Counted from the first letter of the stretch, positions 1 to 8,883 are shown. The stretch is 64,000 nt of DNA from Halopseudomonas oceani (GCF_002903165.1 NZ_PPSK01000003.1:62001-126000), one strand, 5' to 3'. Notes: generated from the letters alone by a model not told the origin. Made by a program: numbers and translations.

Positions 1-1
1 T

Positions 2-379
2 GCGCTGGTTGATCTGTTTACGGGCACCGCGCAGCTGGCGTCGGGCTACGCGCCAGGGCAAATACAGCGGCTCGAGGCAGGCCAGGCAGCCAGTTTCAGC
101 AGTAACAAAGCAATCACACTTGCTCCCAGCGATCCGAACCGGGTTGCCTGGACTGACGGGATGCTGGTTGCTGCGCGCATGCCGCTGGGCGAATTTGTGC
201 AGCAGTTGGCTCGTCACCGCCCCGGCTACCTGGGTTGTGATCAATCCGTCTCCAGCCTGCCGGTCTCGGGCAGCTATCCCCTGGCTGACACCGACCGCAT
301 TCTAGACGCTCTCAGCAAACACCTTCCAATCCGCATCCGTCGCCTGAGTCGATACTGGGTGCGCGTTCTTCCAGCCTGA
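2..379 (+). CDS. FecR-family anti-sigma regulator, C-terminal part (5' truncated by window edge)
   Basis: An open frame runs in from the window edge to a TGA at 377-379, giving 125 residues. It has the typical C-terminal FecR sequence: a W-T-D-G-M-L segment, then PLGEFVQQLARHRPG, then a VSG-S-Y-PLADTDRILDALSKHLPI stretch that matches the secretin/TonB short N-terminal-like end of the family. FecR proteins sit in the inner membrane, sense the signalling domain of an outer-membrane receptor and control an ECF sigma factor. The receptor gene 84 bases downstream has exactly such a signalling domain, so the two probably form one cell-surface signalling unit. The N-terminal half, the membrane segment and any fecI-type sigma gene lie outside the window. 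Family assignment is by motif reading only. Confidence 0.8.
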   Translation, partial: ALVDLFTGTAQLASGYAPGQIQRLEAGQAASFSSNKAITLAPSDPNRVAWTDGMLVAARMPLGEFVQQLARHRPGYLGCDQSVSSLPVSGSYPLADTDRILDALSKHLPIRIRRLSRYWVRVLPA

Positions 380-463
380 TGTTTTGCTGGCCTGAGCCGA
401 TTTCATTTCTCGTGTGACAAGGTAACTGCCAACCCACTTATCACCGTCACACAAGGACTCACC

Positions 464-2896
464 ATGAAGCGTCCACCGCACCGTCGCAGTAGCGCGGTTC
501 TGCGCAGCAGCGGACTCCTGCTGGTCAGCGCCCTGCTGCTCGGCAGTACCAGCCTGCAGGCCCAGCAACCGAGCACCCGCCATTACCAGATCAACGCCGG
601 CAGCCTGGAGAGTGCACTCAACCAGTTCGGCCGCAGCGCCGGCGTGCTGTTGAGTTACGACCCAGCGCTGGTACAGGGCCAGCAGGCCCCCCAGCTGAAT
701 GGCAGATACAGCATCCTCGGCGGCTTACAAGCCCTGCTCAGCGGCAGCGACCTGGAAGTCGTGCAACACGCTGACGGCAGCTACACTCTGACCCGCGCAG
801 CAACAGACGACGCCAGCCTCCTGCCGACAGTGACCGTCACCAGTCAGTTTTCCAGCACCATCACCGAGAACACCGGGTCCTACACCACAGAGGCGATGAC
901 CTCAGCGACCGGTCTGGAGCTGGCAATTCGCGACACCCCGCAGTCAGTAACGGTTGTCACCCGCGAACGCATGGACGATCAGAGCCTGACCTCCATTTCC
1001 CAGGTCATGGAACAGATTGTCGGTATCGAAGCCAACAGCACCAGTTCGCTTGGCAGCGACAGCATCGCCTACATGTCCCGCGGATTCTCGGTGGAAAATT
1101 ACCTCGTCGACGGTATCCCCAGGCCACCGGGCATCTACGGCTTCAGCGAAGAAACCGCCGACATGGTCGCCTATGATCGAATCGAGGTGATTCGCGGTGC
1201 TTCGGGCCTCATGTCTGGCATGGGCTCCCCCTCCGCCAGTGTCAATCTGGTCCGCAAGCGCGCCTCTGCCAATCCGCAGGTGCAGATCAACCTGCAAGCC
1301 GGCTCCTGGGACATGTACCGTGGCGAAGTGGATGTCAGCGGACCACTCACCGACAGTGGCCGCTTGCGCGGTCGACTTGCTACCGCCTGGCAGGAAAGCA
1401 ACAGTTTTGTCGACCGGGAGCACCGCGAGCAGCAGGCCGCTTACGGGATCCTGGAAGCCGACCTGACCGACAGCACAACCCTATCGGCAGGGTTCGAGTA
1501 TCAGGACTTCACCAACGAAGGCGCCTCGCGTGGCGGGATTCCGCTGTTCTACACCGACGGCACTCACACCCACCTGTCGCGCTCGAGCAGTTCGGCTACC
1601 GACTGGTCCGACTTCAGCCGCGACAGCCTGAACCTCTTCGCCACCCTCGACCACCAGTTGAACGACCGTTGGAGCGTGCAACTGCACGCCGAGCACAAGA
1701 CCGGCGGTTATGACGAGTCGTTCGGTTATGTCTACGCCCTTTCACTCGACCGCCAAACTGGTGCAGGTGGCACCCTGTATATGACCCGCTGGGCGGCTGA
1801 CCTTGACCTGACCGCGTTCAATGCCAGCCTGCAGGGCAGCTTCGACTGGCTCGGCCAGGAACATCAGCTTTCCGTCTCGGCCTTCCACGCCGAATACACT
1901 GAAAAAGGCGACAACTACCCCAGTTGGTACACCGTAGCGCTACCCGACGCGATCGCGTTTTACCAAAACGGCAACTGGCCAAAACCTAACCTGGGCGCGA
2001 TTGGCGGCACCTACGGCACCGACGTCCAGACCAGCGCAATCACCGCTGCCATACGTCTGAACCCCACCGATCGTCTGCATCTGCTGCTCGGCGCACGGAT
2101 CAGCGACTGGCAACAGGACGACTGGACCAAAACCGCCGTCAGCAAGACCAGCACACCGATCACCAATGAGAACGGCGTGGTCACACCGTATGCAGGTGTT
2201 GTATTCGACCTGACCGAGCAGTGGTCGGCCTATGCCAGCTACACCAACATCTTCGAACCCCAGAGCGAGCAGGACATCAACGGTTCGACCCTCGCTCCAC
2301 GTGAAGGCGACAACTACGAGCTGGGGCTGAAAGGGGAGCTACTGGACGGCCTCCTCAATGCGACTGTGGCGGTATTCCAGATGCAACAGCAAAACCTTGC
2401 CATCTCACTGGGCACCGGCGTGCTGACACCCAACGGCGAGCAGGCCTACCGCGCGGAAGCCGGTGCACAAGCCGAAGGCCTGGAGATCGAGGTAGGAGGC
2501 GAGCTGGCACCCGGGTGGCAAGTAGCCGGGGGCTTTGCCCGCGCCACGCTGACCAACAGCGACGGTAACCATATCAACCGTTACATTCCGGCCAATACCG
2601 TCAAGCTGTTCACCACTTATCAACTGGACCAGGTGCTGCAAGGCCTGACGGTTGGTGGCAATCTACGCTGGCAGGATGAGGCTATCGCCGAGGATGTCGG
2701 CCCCAACGGTGAAGACTTTGTCCAAGACAGCCTGTTTCTGCTCGACCTGCTGGCAAAATACCAGGTGAATGACCAGCTCAGCCTGGCCCTGAACCTGAAC
2801 AACGCGCTGGACAAGACCTATTACAGCGGCCTGCAATACATCGGCCGTTACGGCGAGCCGCGCAATCTGGTCGCATCTGCCCGCTGGCACTTCTGA
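464..2896 (+). CDS. TonB-dependent siderophore receptor with signalling (STN) domain
   Basis: This 810-residue outer-membrane receptor probably imports a ferric siderophore. It has a signal peptide (residues 1 to about 33, cut after SLQA). An STN signalling domain follows at about 38-110 (YQINAGSLESALNQFG, LSYDPALV, DGSYTLTR). A probable TonB box, LPTVTVTSQ, comes next, then a plug with DTPQSVTVVTRERM and YDRIEVIRGASGLMSG, and a beta-barrel ending in the usual C-terminal aromatic residue (ARWHF). An AAGGA ribosome site lies 6 bases before the ATG. The STN domain and the upstream FecR-like gene indicate transcriptional autoinduction by the cognate siderophore through an ECF sigma factor. The plug and barrel resemble the FpvA/FhuE/FoxA group, which take pyoverdine or hydroxamate siderophores, but the substrate cannot be read from sequence. 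Confidence 0.92.
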   Translation: MKRPPHRRSSAVLRSSGLLLVSALLLGSTSLQAQQPSTRHYQINAGSLESALNQFGRSAGVLLSYDPALVQGQQAPQLNGRYSILGGLQALLSGSDLEVVQHADGSYTLTRAATDDASLLPTVTVTSQFSSTITENTGSYTTEAMTSATGLELAIRDTPQSVTVVTRERMDDQSLTSISQVMEQIVGIEANSTSSLGSDSIAYMSRGFSVENYLVDGIPRPPGIYGFSEETADMVAYDRIEVIRGASGLMSGMGSPSASVNLVRKRASANPQVQINLQAGSWDMYRGEVDVSGPLTDSGRLRGRLATAWQESNSFVDREHREQQAAYGILEADLTDSTTLSAGFEYQDFTNEGASRGGIPLFYTDGTHTHLSRSSSSATDWSDFSRDSLNLFATLDHQLNDRWSVQLHAEHKTGGYDESFGYVYALSLDRQTGAGGTLYMTRWAADLDLTAFNASLQGSFDWLGQEHQLSVSAFHAEYTEKGDNYPSWYTVALPDAIAFYQNGNWPKPNLGAIGGTYGTDVQTSAITAAIRLNPTDRLHLLLGARISDWQQDDWTKTAVSKTSTPITNENGVVTPYAGVVFDLTEQWSAYASYTNIFEPQSEQDINGSTLAPREGDNYELGLKGELLDGLLNATVAVFQMQQQNLAISLGTGVLTPNGEQAYRAEAGAQAEGLEIEVGGELAPGWQVAGGFARATLTNSDGNHINRYIPANTVKLFTTYQLDQVLQGLTVGGNLRWQDEAIAEDVGPNGEDFVQDSLFLLDLLAKYQVNDQLSLALNLNNALDKTYYSGLQYIGRYGEPRNLVASARWHF

Positions 2897-2905
2897 CCCC
2901 ATGAC

Positions 2906-2929
2906 CGGGAAGGAGACCACACCTTCCCG
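2906..2929 (+). terminator. Weak stem-loop after the TonB receptor gene
   Basis: An 8-bp perfect inverted repeat (CGGGAAGG / CCTTCCCG) with an 8-base loop begins 10 bases after the receptor stop codon. No T-tract follows, so if it ends transcription it is not a standard intrinsic terminator. Confidence 0.35.
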
Positions 2930-2959
2930 AACTACGACCAAGGTTCACCCCGTTTTTGC

Positions 2960-2988
2960 TTGGTATCAGCCGGCGATGCGCCTATAAT
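2960..2988 (+). promoter_or_regulatory. Probable sigma-70 promoter of ppa
   Basis: A perfect TATAAT (2983-2988) lies 17 bases after TTGGTA (2960-2965). Transcription would start near 2995, giving a leader of about 30 bases before the ppa start codon. The gap between the receptor gene and ppa otherwise holds only the stem-loop at 2906-2929. Confidence 0.6.
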
Positions 2989-3025
2989 GCCAGCCAGTTT
3001 TCAACTATGGCCCCTCAGGTAACCC

Positions 3026-3553
3026 ATGAGCTACGACAAGATCCCCGCCGGCAAAGACATTCCCAACGACATCTACGTCGCTATCGAAATCCCAGCCAAC
3101 CACGCGCCGATCAAGTACGAGATCGACAAGGACAGCAGCACGCTGTTTGTTGACCGCTTCATGGCGACCCCGATGTTCTACCCGGCCAACTACGGCTACA
3201 TCCCGAACACCCTGGCAGACGACGGCGACCCGCTGGACGTTCTGGTTGTTACCCCGCATCCGGTTGTTCCGGGCGCGGTCATCCGCGCACGCCCGGTTGG
3301 CGTACTGCACATGACCGACGATGGCGGCGGAGATGCCAAGCTGATTGCTGTTCCGCACGACAAGCTGAGCGTGCTGTACCGCGACATCAAGGAATACACC
3401 GACCTGCCGGAGCTGCTGATCCAGCAAATCCAGCACTTCTTCGAGAACTACAAGGATCTCGAACCTGGCAAGTGGGTCAAGATCGACCGCTGGGGCGGCG
3501 CAGAAGAAGCCCGTGCGGAAATCGTTAAGGCTGTAAACGCTTACCAAAAATAA
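3026..3553 (+). CDS. ppa: Inorganic pyrophosphatase (family I)
   Basis: A cytoplasmic 175-residue enzyme that hydrolyses pyrophosphate to two phosphates and so pulls biosynthetic reactions forward. The length fits bacterial family I enzymes. The family signature [11 protein letters not shown] (about residues 65-75) supplies the metal-binding aspartates. Other conserved parts are the EIP-N-KYE-DK-S-L-VDRF start, [12 protein letters not shown] and the C-terminal [15 protein letters not shown]. It has its own promoter and an intrinsic terminator directly after the stop, so it is probably a single-gene unit. Identification is firm. Confidence 0.97.
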   Translation: MSYDKIPAGKDIPNDIYVAIEIPANHAPIKYEIDKDSSTLFVDRFMATPMFYPANYGYIPNTLADDGDPLDVLVVTPHPVVPGAVIRARPVGVLHMTDDGGGDAKLIAVPHDKLSVLYRDIKEYTDLPELLIQQIQHFFENYKDLEPGKWVKIDRWGGAEEARAEIVKAVNAYQK

Positions 3554-3569
3554 GCGTTTCGCCTCGCTA

Positions 3570-3597
3570 AAAAGCCGGCCACAAGCTGGCTTTTTTT
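3570..3597 (+). terminator. Intrinsic terminator of ppa
   Basis: AAAGCCGGC (3571-3579) pairs with GCTGGCTTT (3585-3593) with one G-U pair and a short loop, followed by a run of seven T. It is 17 bases after the ppa stop codon. Confidence 0.85.
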
Positions 3598-3621
3598 ATG
3601 CCCGCACGGCAGAGTCCGACC

Positions 3622-4404
3622 ATGACCGATCGCTACTTCGACCATCTGGGCGCCCGTTTCGCCCAACGCATCTACGACAGCCCCAAGGGCGCCATTCGTC
3701 TGGCCGTGCTGCAGCGCGACCTGCAGCAATGGATGCCAGCCCTGCTGCAGCCAGAGTCGCCGCTGCGCATTCTCGACGTTGGTGCCGGACTGGGCCAGAT
3801 CAGCGGCTGGCTGGCCGGCATGGGCCATCAGCTGACCGTCGCCGAACCGTCCGAAGCGATGCTTGATACGGCCCGTGAGCGTATCAACGCCAGCAACCCC
3901 GCCCTGCCCGTGCGCTTCATGCAGGCACCACTGCAGAACCTCACGGCGCAAGGTGAACAATACGATCTAGTGGTCTGTCATGCGGTGCTGGAATGGCTGG
4001 CCGACCCGGCGCAGGCGCTGCAGCAACTGGCCGCCCTGCTGCAGCCCAACGGCGCGCTGTCATTGGCGTTCTACAACCGCGATGCGCTGATCTACAAAAA
4101 TCTGGTCAAGGGGCAGTTCAAGAAACTGCGCAAACGGCCGCTGTCAGGCCAGGGCAAAAGCGGCCTGACACCCCAGCAGCCGGTTGACCCGCGCGATGCC
4201 GCGCAGTGGAGCGCGGCGGCAGGCCTGAATTGCCTGGCCACCAGTGGCGTGCGGGTATTCTATGACTACATGCCGGAGCCTTTCAGCAGCAACAGCAGCC
4301 TTGATGACCTGATCGAATACGAGCTGCGGTACAGCCAGCACCCGGCGTACCAGCACCTTGGCCGGTACCTGCACTGGTGGCTGCGACCGGCAGTACCGCG
4401 CTAG
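3622..4404 (+). CDS. cmoM: tRNA 5-carboxymethoxyuridine methyltransferase CmoM (formerly SmtA)
   Basis: A 260-residue class I SAM-dependent methyltransferase that methylates cmo5U34 to mcmo5U in some tRNAs. It resembles E. coli CmoM along its length: start MTDRYFDHLGARFAQRIYDS-KG, SAM-binding loop ILDVGAGLGQISGWL, the acidic AEPSEAMLD, CHAVLEWLADP, the AFYNRDALIYKNLVKG segment, GVRVFYDYM and the end LGRYLHWW. The open frame extends to an ATG at 3598, but that codon lies in the T-tract of the ppa terminator and adds eight unconserved residues, so the ATG at 3622 is chosen. Its 3' end meets the convergent diguanylate cyclase gene in a shared CTAG. Confidence 0.88.
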   Translation: MTDRYFDHLGARFAQRIYDSPKGAIRLAVLQRDLQQWMPALLQPESPLRILDVGAGLGQISGWLAGMGHQLTVAEPSEAMLDTARERINASNPALPVRFMQAPLQNLTAQGEQYDLVVCHAVLEWLADPAQALQQLAALLQPNGALSLAFYNRDALIYKNLVKGQFKKLRKRPLSGQGKSGLTPQQPVDPRDAAQWSAAAGLNCLATSGVRVFYDYMPEPFSSNSSLDDLIEYELRYSQHPAYQHLGRYLHWWLRPAVPR

Positions 4405-5435
4405 CCGCGTTCAACCCGGTTACGCCCTTCCCGCTTGGCGACATAGAGCGCGGCATCGGCGCGTTCTATCAGATTCTGGCCGCCCGGCACCACCTCCTGC
4501 GCCTCCGCCAGCGCGGTACCCAGGCTTATGGTCACGTTCAGCGGCCCATCGTCCAGATCGAACGGATGGCGACAGAAACAGTCTCGCATGCGCTCGGCGA
4601 TGATATCGAGCTCACCCTGACTCTGCACCAGCGCCAGCACCGCCAGCTCCTCACCGCCCAGCCGCAAGGCCAGATCATGCGGTCGAATTGCCGCCGCCAT
4701 GCGCTGACCGGACTGGATCAGTACCTGGTCACCACCAGCGTGCCCGCGCTCGTCGTTAATCCGCTTGAAGTGATCAAGATCGCCATAAATGAAGGCAACT
4801 TTCAGCCCCTCGCGCTCGGCCCGGCTGAGCAAAGCCGGCAACATGGCATGCAGCGCCTGCCGATTCCACAGCTGGGTCAGCGGATCAATCAGCGCCCTGC
4901 GCTCTGCCTGTCCCAGCGCGTCCTGCAACCAGGCGGCATCCATGCGCAGCTGATGCGCGACAAACAACGCCTCGAAAAGCTCGCGAAAATCGCTTAGTGC
5001 TTCCCGCTCGACGCCGGTCAGCTCACGGGGTACAGGATCGTGCACACAAAACGATCCGGTCCTGCTGCCATCGGGCGCATGCAGTGCGATACCGGCATAA
5101 AAACGAATATGGGGGTGACCGGTAACGGCCGGGTTGTCGACAAAGCGCTCATCCACCAGCGCATCCTGCACGTAGAGAATGTCTTCAGACAAAATGGTGT
5201 GGCCGCAGAATGATATGTTGCGAGGCCCCTCAAGACTGGTGGTGCCGATACGCGCTTTGAACCACTGACGATCAGTGTCAATCAGGCTCACCAGCGCGCT
5301 ACCCACGCCAAACAGGCGCTGAGCGATGCGCAGCAGCGCATCAATGTGCGGATCAGGTGGCGTATCCAGCAGTTTCATGGACCTGAGAGCAGCCAAGCGC
5401 TGCTCTTCACCCGCCGGAATTGGCGCTTCGATCAT
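4401..5435 (-). CDS. GAF-GGDEF protein, probable diguanylate cyclase
   Basis: A 344-residue cytoplasmic protein likely to make c-di-GMP. Residues about 20-165 form a GAF domain (ALVSLIDTDRQWFKAR, SFCGHTILSED, RFYAGIALHAPDG). Residues about 175-340 form a GGDEF domain with DPLTQLWNRQAL, YGDLDHFKRINDERGHAGGD and the active-site loop RLGGEELAVL. The loop reads GGEEL rather than GGDEF/GGEEF; catalytic Gly-Gly-Glu-Glu are kept, so activity is plausible but unproven. The open frame runs upstream to 5744, into the MATE gene; the ATG at 5435 has a GGGAG site, starts at the expected MIEAPIPAGEEQR and leaves a 47-base gap. The GAF ligand is unknown. Confidence 0.85.
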   Translation of the reverse strand: MIEAPIPAGEEQRLAALRSMKLLDTPPDPHIDALLRIAQRLFGVGSALVSLIDTDRQWFKARIGTTSLEGPRNISFCGHTILSEDILYVQDALVDERFVDNPAVTGHPHIRFYAGIALHAPDGSRTGSFCVHDPVPRELTGVEREALSDFRELFEALFVAHQLRMDAAWLQDALGQAERRALIDPLTQLWNRQALHAMLPALLSRAEREGLKVAFIYGDLDHFKRINDERGHAGGDQVLIQSGQRMAAAIRPHDLALRLGGEELAVLALVQSQGELDIIAERMRDCFCRHPFDLDDGPLNVTISLGTALAEAQEVVPGGQNLIERADAALYVAKREGRNRVERG

Positions 5436-5482
5436 TGCTCTTCTCCCATTCCTGCACCGGGTGTCTATCCCCTGCCTCGCGA

Positions 5483-6835
5483 CTAACTTGCAGGCATCCA
5501 GCGGTCCGTGCGCCAGAGCCAGACAAACCAGCCACCCAAAAACAGCGAGCGTAACGCCATAAACGTCAAAAAACCAAACCAGACAAAGTGGTTGCCTTGC
5601 CCTTGCAACGCCCAGGCCAGCGGCAGATAACAGGCTAGCGCGAGCAACATGGTATTGCGCATTGCCAGCGCCCGCGACGCCCCGATGAAAAGTCCGTCGA
5701 GCAGGTAGCTCCAGACCGTCAGCAGTGGCATGACCGCGACCCAAATCAGGTACTGCTGGGCTTGCGCCCTGACGTCCGGCAAGTCCGTCAGCAACCGGAT
5801 CAGCAGGCCACCACCGAACGCAAACGCTACGACAAAAACCAGGCTAAGCAGCAGCGACCAGACAGTGGTGATCACCAGCACCCGAACCAGCGTGCGCTTG
5901 TCCCGCTTGCCCAGCGCATGACCTCCCAGCGCCTCAAGGGCATGCGCCAGCCCATCGAGCGCGTGGGAGGTAATAAGCAGGAAGTTCAGCAGCACCGCGT
6001 TGGCCGCTACCACGTCGTCCCCCAACTGCGCGCCCTGCACAACCAGAAGATAAAAAACCAACTGCAGGGCCAGAGTACGAATCAGAATATCGCGATTGAC
6101 CCGCAACAGCGGTGCTGCCCCCTTGAGCCGCAGCGCCCGCGCCCAGTCAAACACCCCTGGATACTGACGCAGCGTCGGTCGCAGCAGCGCAAGACCAAGC
6201 AGCAGTCCCAGCAGGTCCCCGCATACGCTGGCCCAGGCAGCGCCCTCGACGCCCATTTTCAGCCCGACCACCAGCAACAGGTCCAACAACATGTTGGTCA
6301 GGTTCACGGTAAGCAGCATGGCAAACGGCACTCGACTGTTCTGGGCACCGATAAACCAGCCGATCAGTACAAAGTTGGCCAGCGCAGCTGGCAGGCTGAA
6401 CAGACGAATCTGGAAATAGGCTCGGGCTTGCTCCAGCAGTGATTCACTGCTTTGCAGGTAGTGCAGACCCAGATTCAACAAGGGCGTTTGAAACAACCAG
6501 GCCAGCAGACTGATCAACACCGCCAGCCAGATCGCCTGCAACAGAATACGTCGCAGCGCGTTGCCGTCACCGCTGCCACAGGCCTGCGCCGCGAACCCGG
6601 TTGTTCCCATGCGCAGAAACCCGGTCGCCCAGAGTACAAAGGTAAACAGAGTGCTACCGACAGCAACAGCGCCGAGATGATAGGCCGCGTCGAGATGGCC
6701 AATAACCGCAGTATCGACCAGCCCCACTAGCGGGACACTGATATTGGAGAGAATCAACGGCAGCGCAATGTGCCAGACCCGGCGTTGCGCGTTCCGATCA
6801 CGCCAGTGAGTCAGCAACGGCTGACGCAGACTCAC
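5483..6835 (-). CDS. MATE family efflux transporter (DinF-like)
   Basis: A 450-residue inner-membrane protein with about twelve hydrophobic segments in two halves. The start (WHIALPLILSNISVPLVGLVDTAVIGHL) is the conserved first helix of the DinF branch of MATE transporters, followed by LWATGFLRMGTTGFAAQA. Such proteins exchange sodium or protons for organic cations or drugs; the substrate here is unknown. The start codon is GTG, with a GGGAGG ribosome site, and only two bases separate it from the upstream yciH stop codon, so translation is probably coupled. E. coli dinF is SOS-regulated beside lexA; that context is absent here. Confidence 0.88.
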   Translation of the reverse strand: MSLRQPLLTHWRDRNAQRRVWHIALPLILSNISVPLVGLVDTAVIGHLDAAYHLGAVAVGSTLFTFVLWATGFLRMGTTGFAAQACGSGDGNALRRILLQAIWLAVLISLLAWLFQTPLLNLGLHYLQSSESLLEQARAYFQIRLFSLPAALANFVLIGWFIGAQNSRVPFAMLLTVNLTNMLLDLLLVVGLKMGVEGAAWASVCGDLLGLLLGLALLRPTLRQYPGVFDWARALRLKGAAPLLRVNRDILIRTLALQLVFYLLVVQGAQLGDDVVAANAVLLNFLLITSHALDGLAHALEALGGHALGKRDKRTLVRVLVITTVWSLLLSLVFVVAFAFGGGLLIRLLTDLPDVRAQAQQYLIWVAVMPLLTVWSYLLDGLFIGASRALAMRNTMLLALACYLPLAWALQGQGNHFVWFGFLTFMALRSLFLGGWFVWLWRTDRWMPAS

Positions 6836-6837
6836 TG

Positions 6838-7203
6838 TCAGCCTCCCGAACGCTTCACCTTGAAGCCTTCAGCGACCAGCAGCTCACAGAGCTGATCAGC
6901 CTTGTCGCCCTGAATTTCGATGATGCCACCCTTAACCGCGCCACCACAGCCGCAGCGATTCTTCAGCCGCTTGGCCAGCGCCTTGAGATCATCGGCCTTA
7001 AGCAGCACACCGGTTACTGTGGTCACGGTCTTGCCACCACGGCCCTTGGTTTCCCGACGCACCCGGGCGATTCCATCACCCTCGGGAATCGCCTGTTCAG
7101 CACAGCGGCATTGCGCCACTGGCTGTTCGCAATCCGGGCACAGCCGTCCGGAATCGGTCGAATACACCAGTCCGCCGAGGGCCTGCAAACCGTTTTTTTT
7201 CAT
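6838..7203 (-). CDS. yciH: YciH/Sui1-like translation factor
   Basis: A 121-residue homologue of eukaryotic eIF1 (Sui1). The core runs from about residue 50 to the end (RRETKGRGGKTVTTVTGV, then KNRCGCGGAVKGGIIEIQGD and a closing LLVAEGFKVKRSGG). An N-terminal CPDC-C-C cluster may bind metal. The E. coli protein can discriminate initiation complexes in vitro, but its cellular role is not settled. The second to fourth codons hold a run of eight A. It sits between the Nudix gene (14-base gap) and the MATE gene, in one minus-strand operon. From memory the yciH-nudix-DUF2333 order is the same in P. aeruginosa (PA4840-PA4842). Confidence 0.93.
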   Translation of the reverse strand: MKKNGLQALGGLVYSTDSGRLCPDCEQPVAQCRCAEQAIPEGDGIARVRRETKGRGGKTVTTVTGVLLKADDLKALAKRLKNRCGCGGAVKGGIIEIQGDKADQLCELLVAEGFKVKRSGG

Positions 7204-7217
7204 GCCTGAATATCCAG

Positions 7218-7745
7218 TTAAAACTGCCGCAACAGCCGTGCCAGAGCTTCCTGAGAGTCAGGCGCATATTGCTCGCCCGGACGCTGCCAGTCGCTACGCG
7301 GATCAACCCAGCGCACCGCCTGCACCTCCTCCGGCTGCAACGTCAGGGGCCCATCCCAGCAGCAGCTGAACACGCCAGCCCAGAGCTGGCTCTCGGCTGA
7401 GTTGAAGAAAAAGCGAAAATGTTCGGTCAGTGGAGCGCCCACAACGCCCAGCTCTTCGGCAAGCTCACGCTCGGCGCCCAGCAAATAGCTTTCGCCGGCG
7501 GCCACCACACCACCAGCCGCAACATCCCAGAAGGATGGATACAGACGCTTGTGCGCTGTACGCTGATGCACACACAACTCGCCACGAGAATTGAAGACAA
7601 AAATGAAAGTGCAGCGGGTAATCAGTCCCTGAGACTGGGCATCGGCGCGCGACACGACGCCCAGCTCACGATCCTGTTCATCGACATGGATGACCTGCTC
7701 TGCACCCGAGGCCTGAAGATAGGCCGCGACTTGACGCTCATCCAC
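7218..7745 (-). CDS. Nudix hydrolase (YfcD-like)
   Basis: A 175-residue Nudix protein with a complete Nudix box: GGVVAAGESYLLGAERELAEELG fits G-x5-E-x7-REL-x-EELG, the metal-binding loop. The N-terminal part (VDEQDRELGVVSRADAQSQGLITRCTFIFVFN, then VHQRTAHKRLYPSFWDVAAGG) resembles the YfcD / isopentenyl-diphosphate-isomerase-like subgroup. It presumably cleaves a nucleoside-diphosphate-linked substrate, not identified. The start is GTG, three bases after the stop of the DUF2333 gene, with an AGGG site inside that gene's end. Confidence 0.88.
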   Translation of the reverse strand: MDERQVAAYLQASGAEQVIHVDEQDRELGVVSRADAQSQGLITRCTFIFVFNSRGELCVHQRTAHKRLYPSFWDVAAGGVVAAGESYLLGAERELAEELGVVGAPLTEHFRFFFNSAESQLWAGVFSCCWDGPLTLQPEEVQAVRWVDPRSDWQRPGEQYAPDSQEALARLLRQF

Positions 7746-7748
7746 GTA

Positions 7749-8708
7749 TCAGCCCTGCTCCAGCAAGCGGCCAAGTTCGATCATCCCGGCATTGGCGCGA
7801 GACAGATAGTTCGCCATTACCAGTGAGTGGTTGGCCAGCACGCCGAACCCATCGCCATTGAGCACCATCGGGCTCCACAGGGTCTGCTGGGTTGCTTCCA
7901 GCTCACGAATGATCTGCTGCAGGCTTACCAGCGCGTTCTTCTTCTCCAGCACATCGCCAAAATCGTGCTCAACAGCACGCAGCAGTTGCACCAGTGCCCA
8001 GGAGGTACCGCGTGCCTCGTAGAACACATTGTCAATTTCCAGCCAGGGCGTGGTCTCACCAACCTTGCCACCAGTGGTCAACGGCGCGCGCCCGACACTG
8101 GCAGACAGGCGCTGGGACAACGAGCCAAGACGTGTACTGACATCGCTCACCCAACTGGAGAGATTGTCGGCACGGGAGTAAAAGTCAGCATCACCGCTCT
8201 GTAGCCGCACGATATAGCTGTCGAGGGCTCGAATGCCGTCCCGGTATTCGCTTTCACTGGCCGGCATGGCCCAGCTGTTGTTGTCGAAATGCAAGCGCGG
8301 CTCGGCTTTCACCAGATCCCGATCTTCGGTCGACTGGGACTGGGACCGGGCCATATCTCGGCGCAGCGCGCGCGTCATGTCACGAGCCTGAACCAGCACG
8401 CCGTACTCCCAGCGCGGCATATTATCGAGCCATACACCCGGCGGCATGATGTCGTTGCTAAGGTATCCGCCAGGTTTGTCCAACAAGGTTTCAACGATCC
8501 CACGCAGGGTGCGGGCGGTGTATTCACCGCTGACCATTTCCGGGGTCGGTGGACCGGCAACCGGCTCCAGGTCCGGCTCGCTGCTCCAGTACCAGCCAAC
8601 CAGCAGGCAGATGAATAACCAAATCAGCACCACAGCGAGAAGGACGCTGCCAATCAGCGAGCTGTTTCTGTCCCCATCCGCACCGGCGGTCCGCTTGCCA
8701 AATTTCAT
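7749..8708 (-). CDS. DUF2333 family membrane-anchored protein
   Basis: A 319-residue protein of unknown function. One hydrophobic segment at about residues 18-42 (SLIGSVLLAVVLIWLFICLLVGWYW) would anchor it in the inner membrane, leaving a mainly helical soluble domain outside the cytoplasm. GGYLSNDIMPPGVWLDNMP and MVLNGDGFGVLANHSLVMANYLSRAN are parts I associate with DUF2333 (PA4842-like) proteins. It heads the minus-strand run DUF2333-nudix-yciH-MATE, has a good AGGAG site before its ATG, and is divergent from the chemoreceptor gene across 175 bases. Confidence 0.8.
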   Translation of the reverse strand: MKFGKRTAGADGDRNSSLIGSVLLAVVLIWLFICLLVGWYWSSEPDLEPVAGPPTPEMVSGEYTARTLRGIVETLLDKPGGYLSNDIMPPGVWLDNMPRWEYGVLVQARDMTRALRRDMARSQSQSTEDRDLVKAEPRLHFDNNSWAMPASESEYRDGIRALDSYIVRLQSGDADFYSRADNLSSWVSDVSTRLGSLSQRLSASVGRAPLTTGGKVGETTPWLEIDNVFYEARGTSWALVQLLRAVEHDFGDVLEKKNALVSLQQIIRELEATQQTLWSPMVLNGDGFGVLANHSLVMANYLSRANAGMIELGRLLEQG

Positions 8709-8883
8709 ATTCTGACTCCTGTGGCTGTTCTGCGCCTCAGCATATCACGGCTGTCTGAATGTGCCGCCACCATTGCGGAAAACGGCAGCGGCCTGCCATG
8801 GCCATCACAAGGCCGGCATTCATCAAGCTGTCACAGAACTGACATTATTATCCAGGCAGTCCATTATCGTCCGGGGCACTGCC

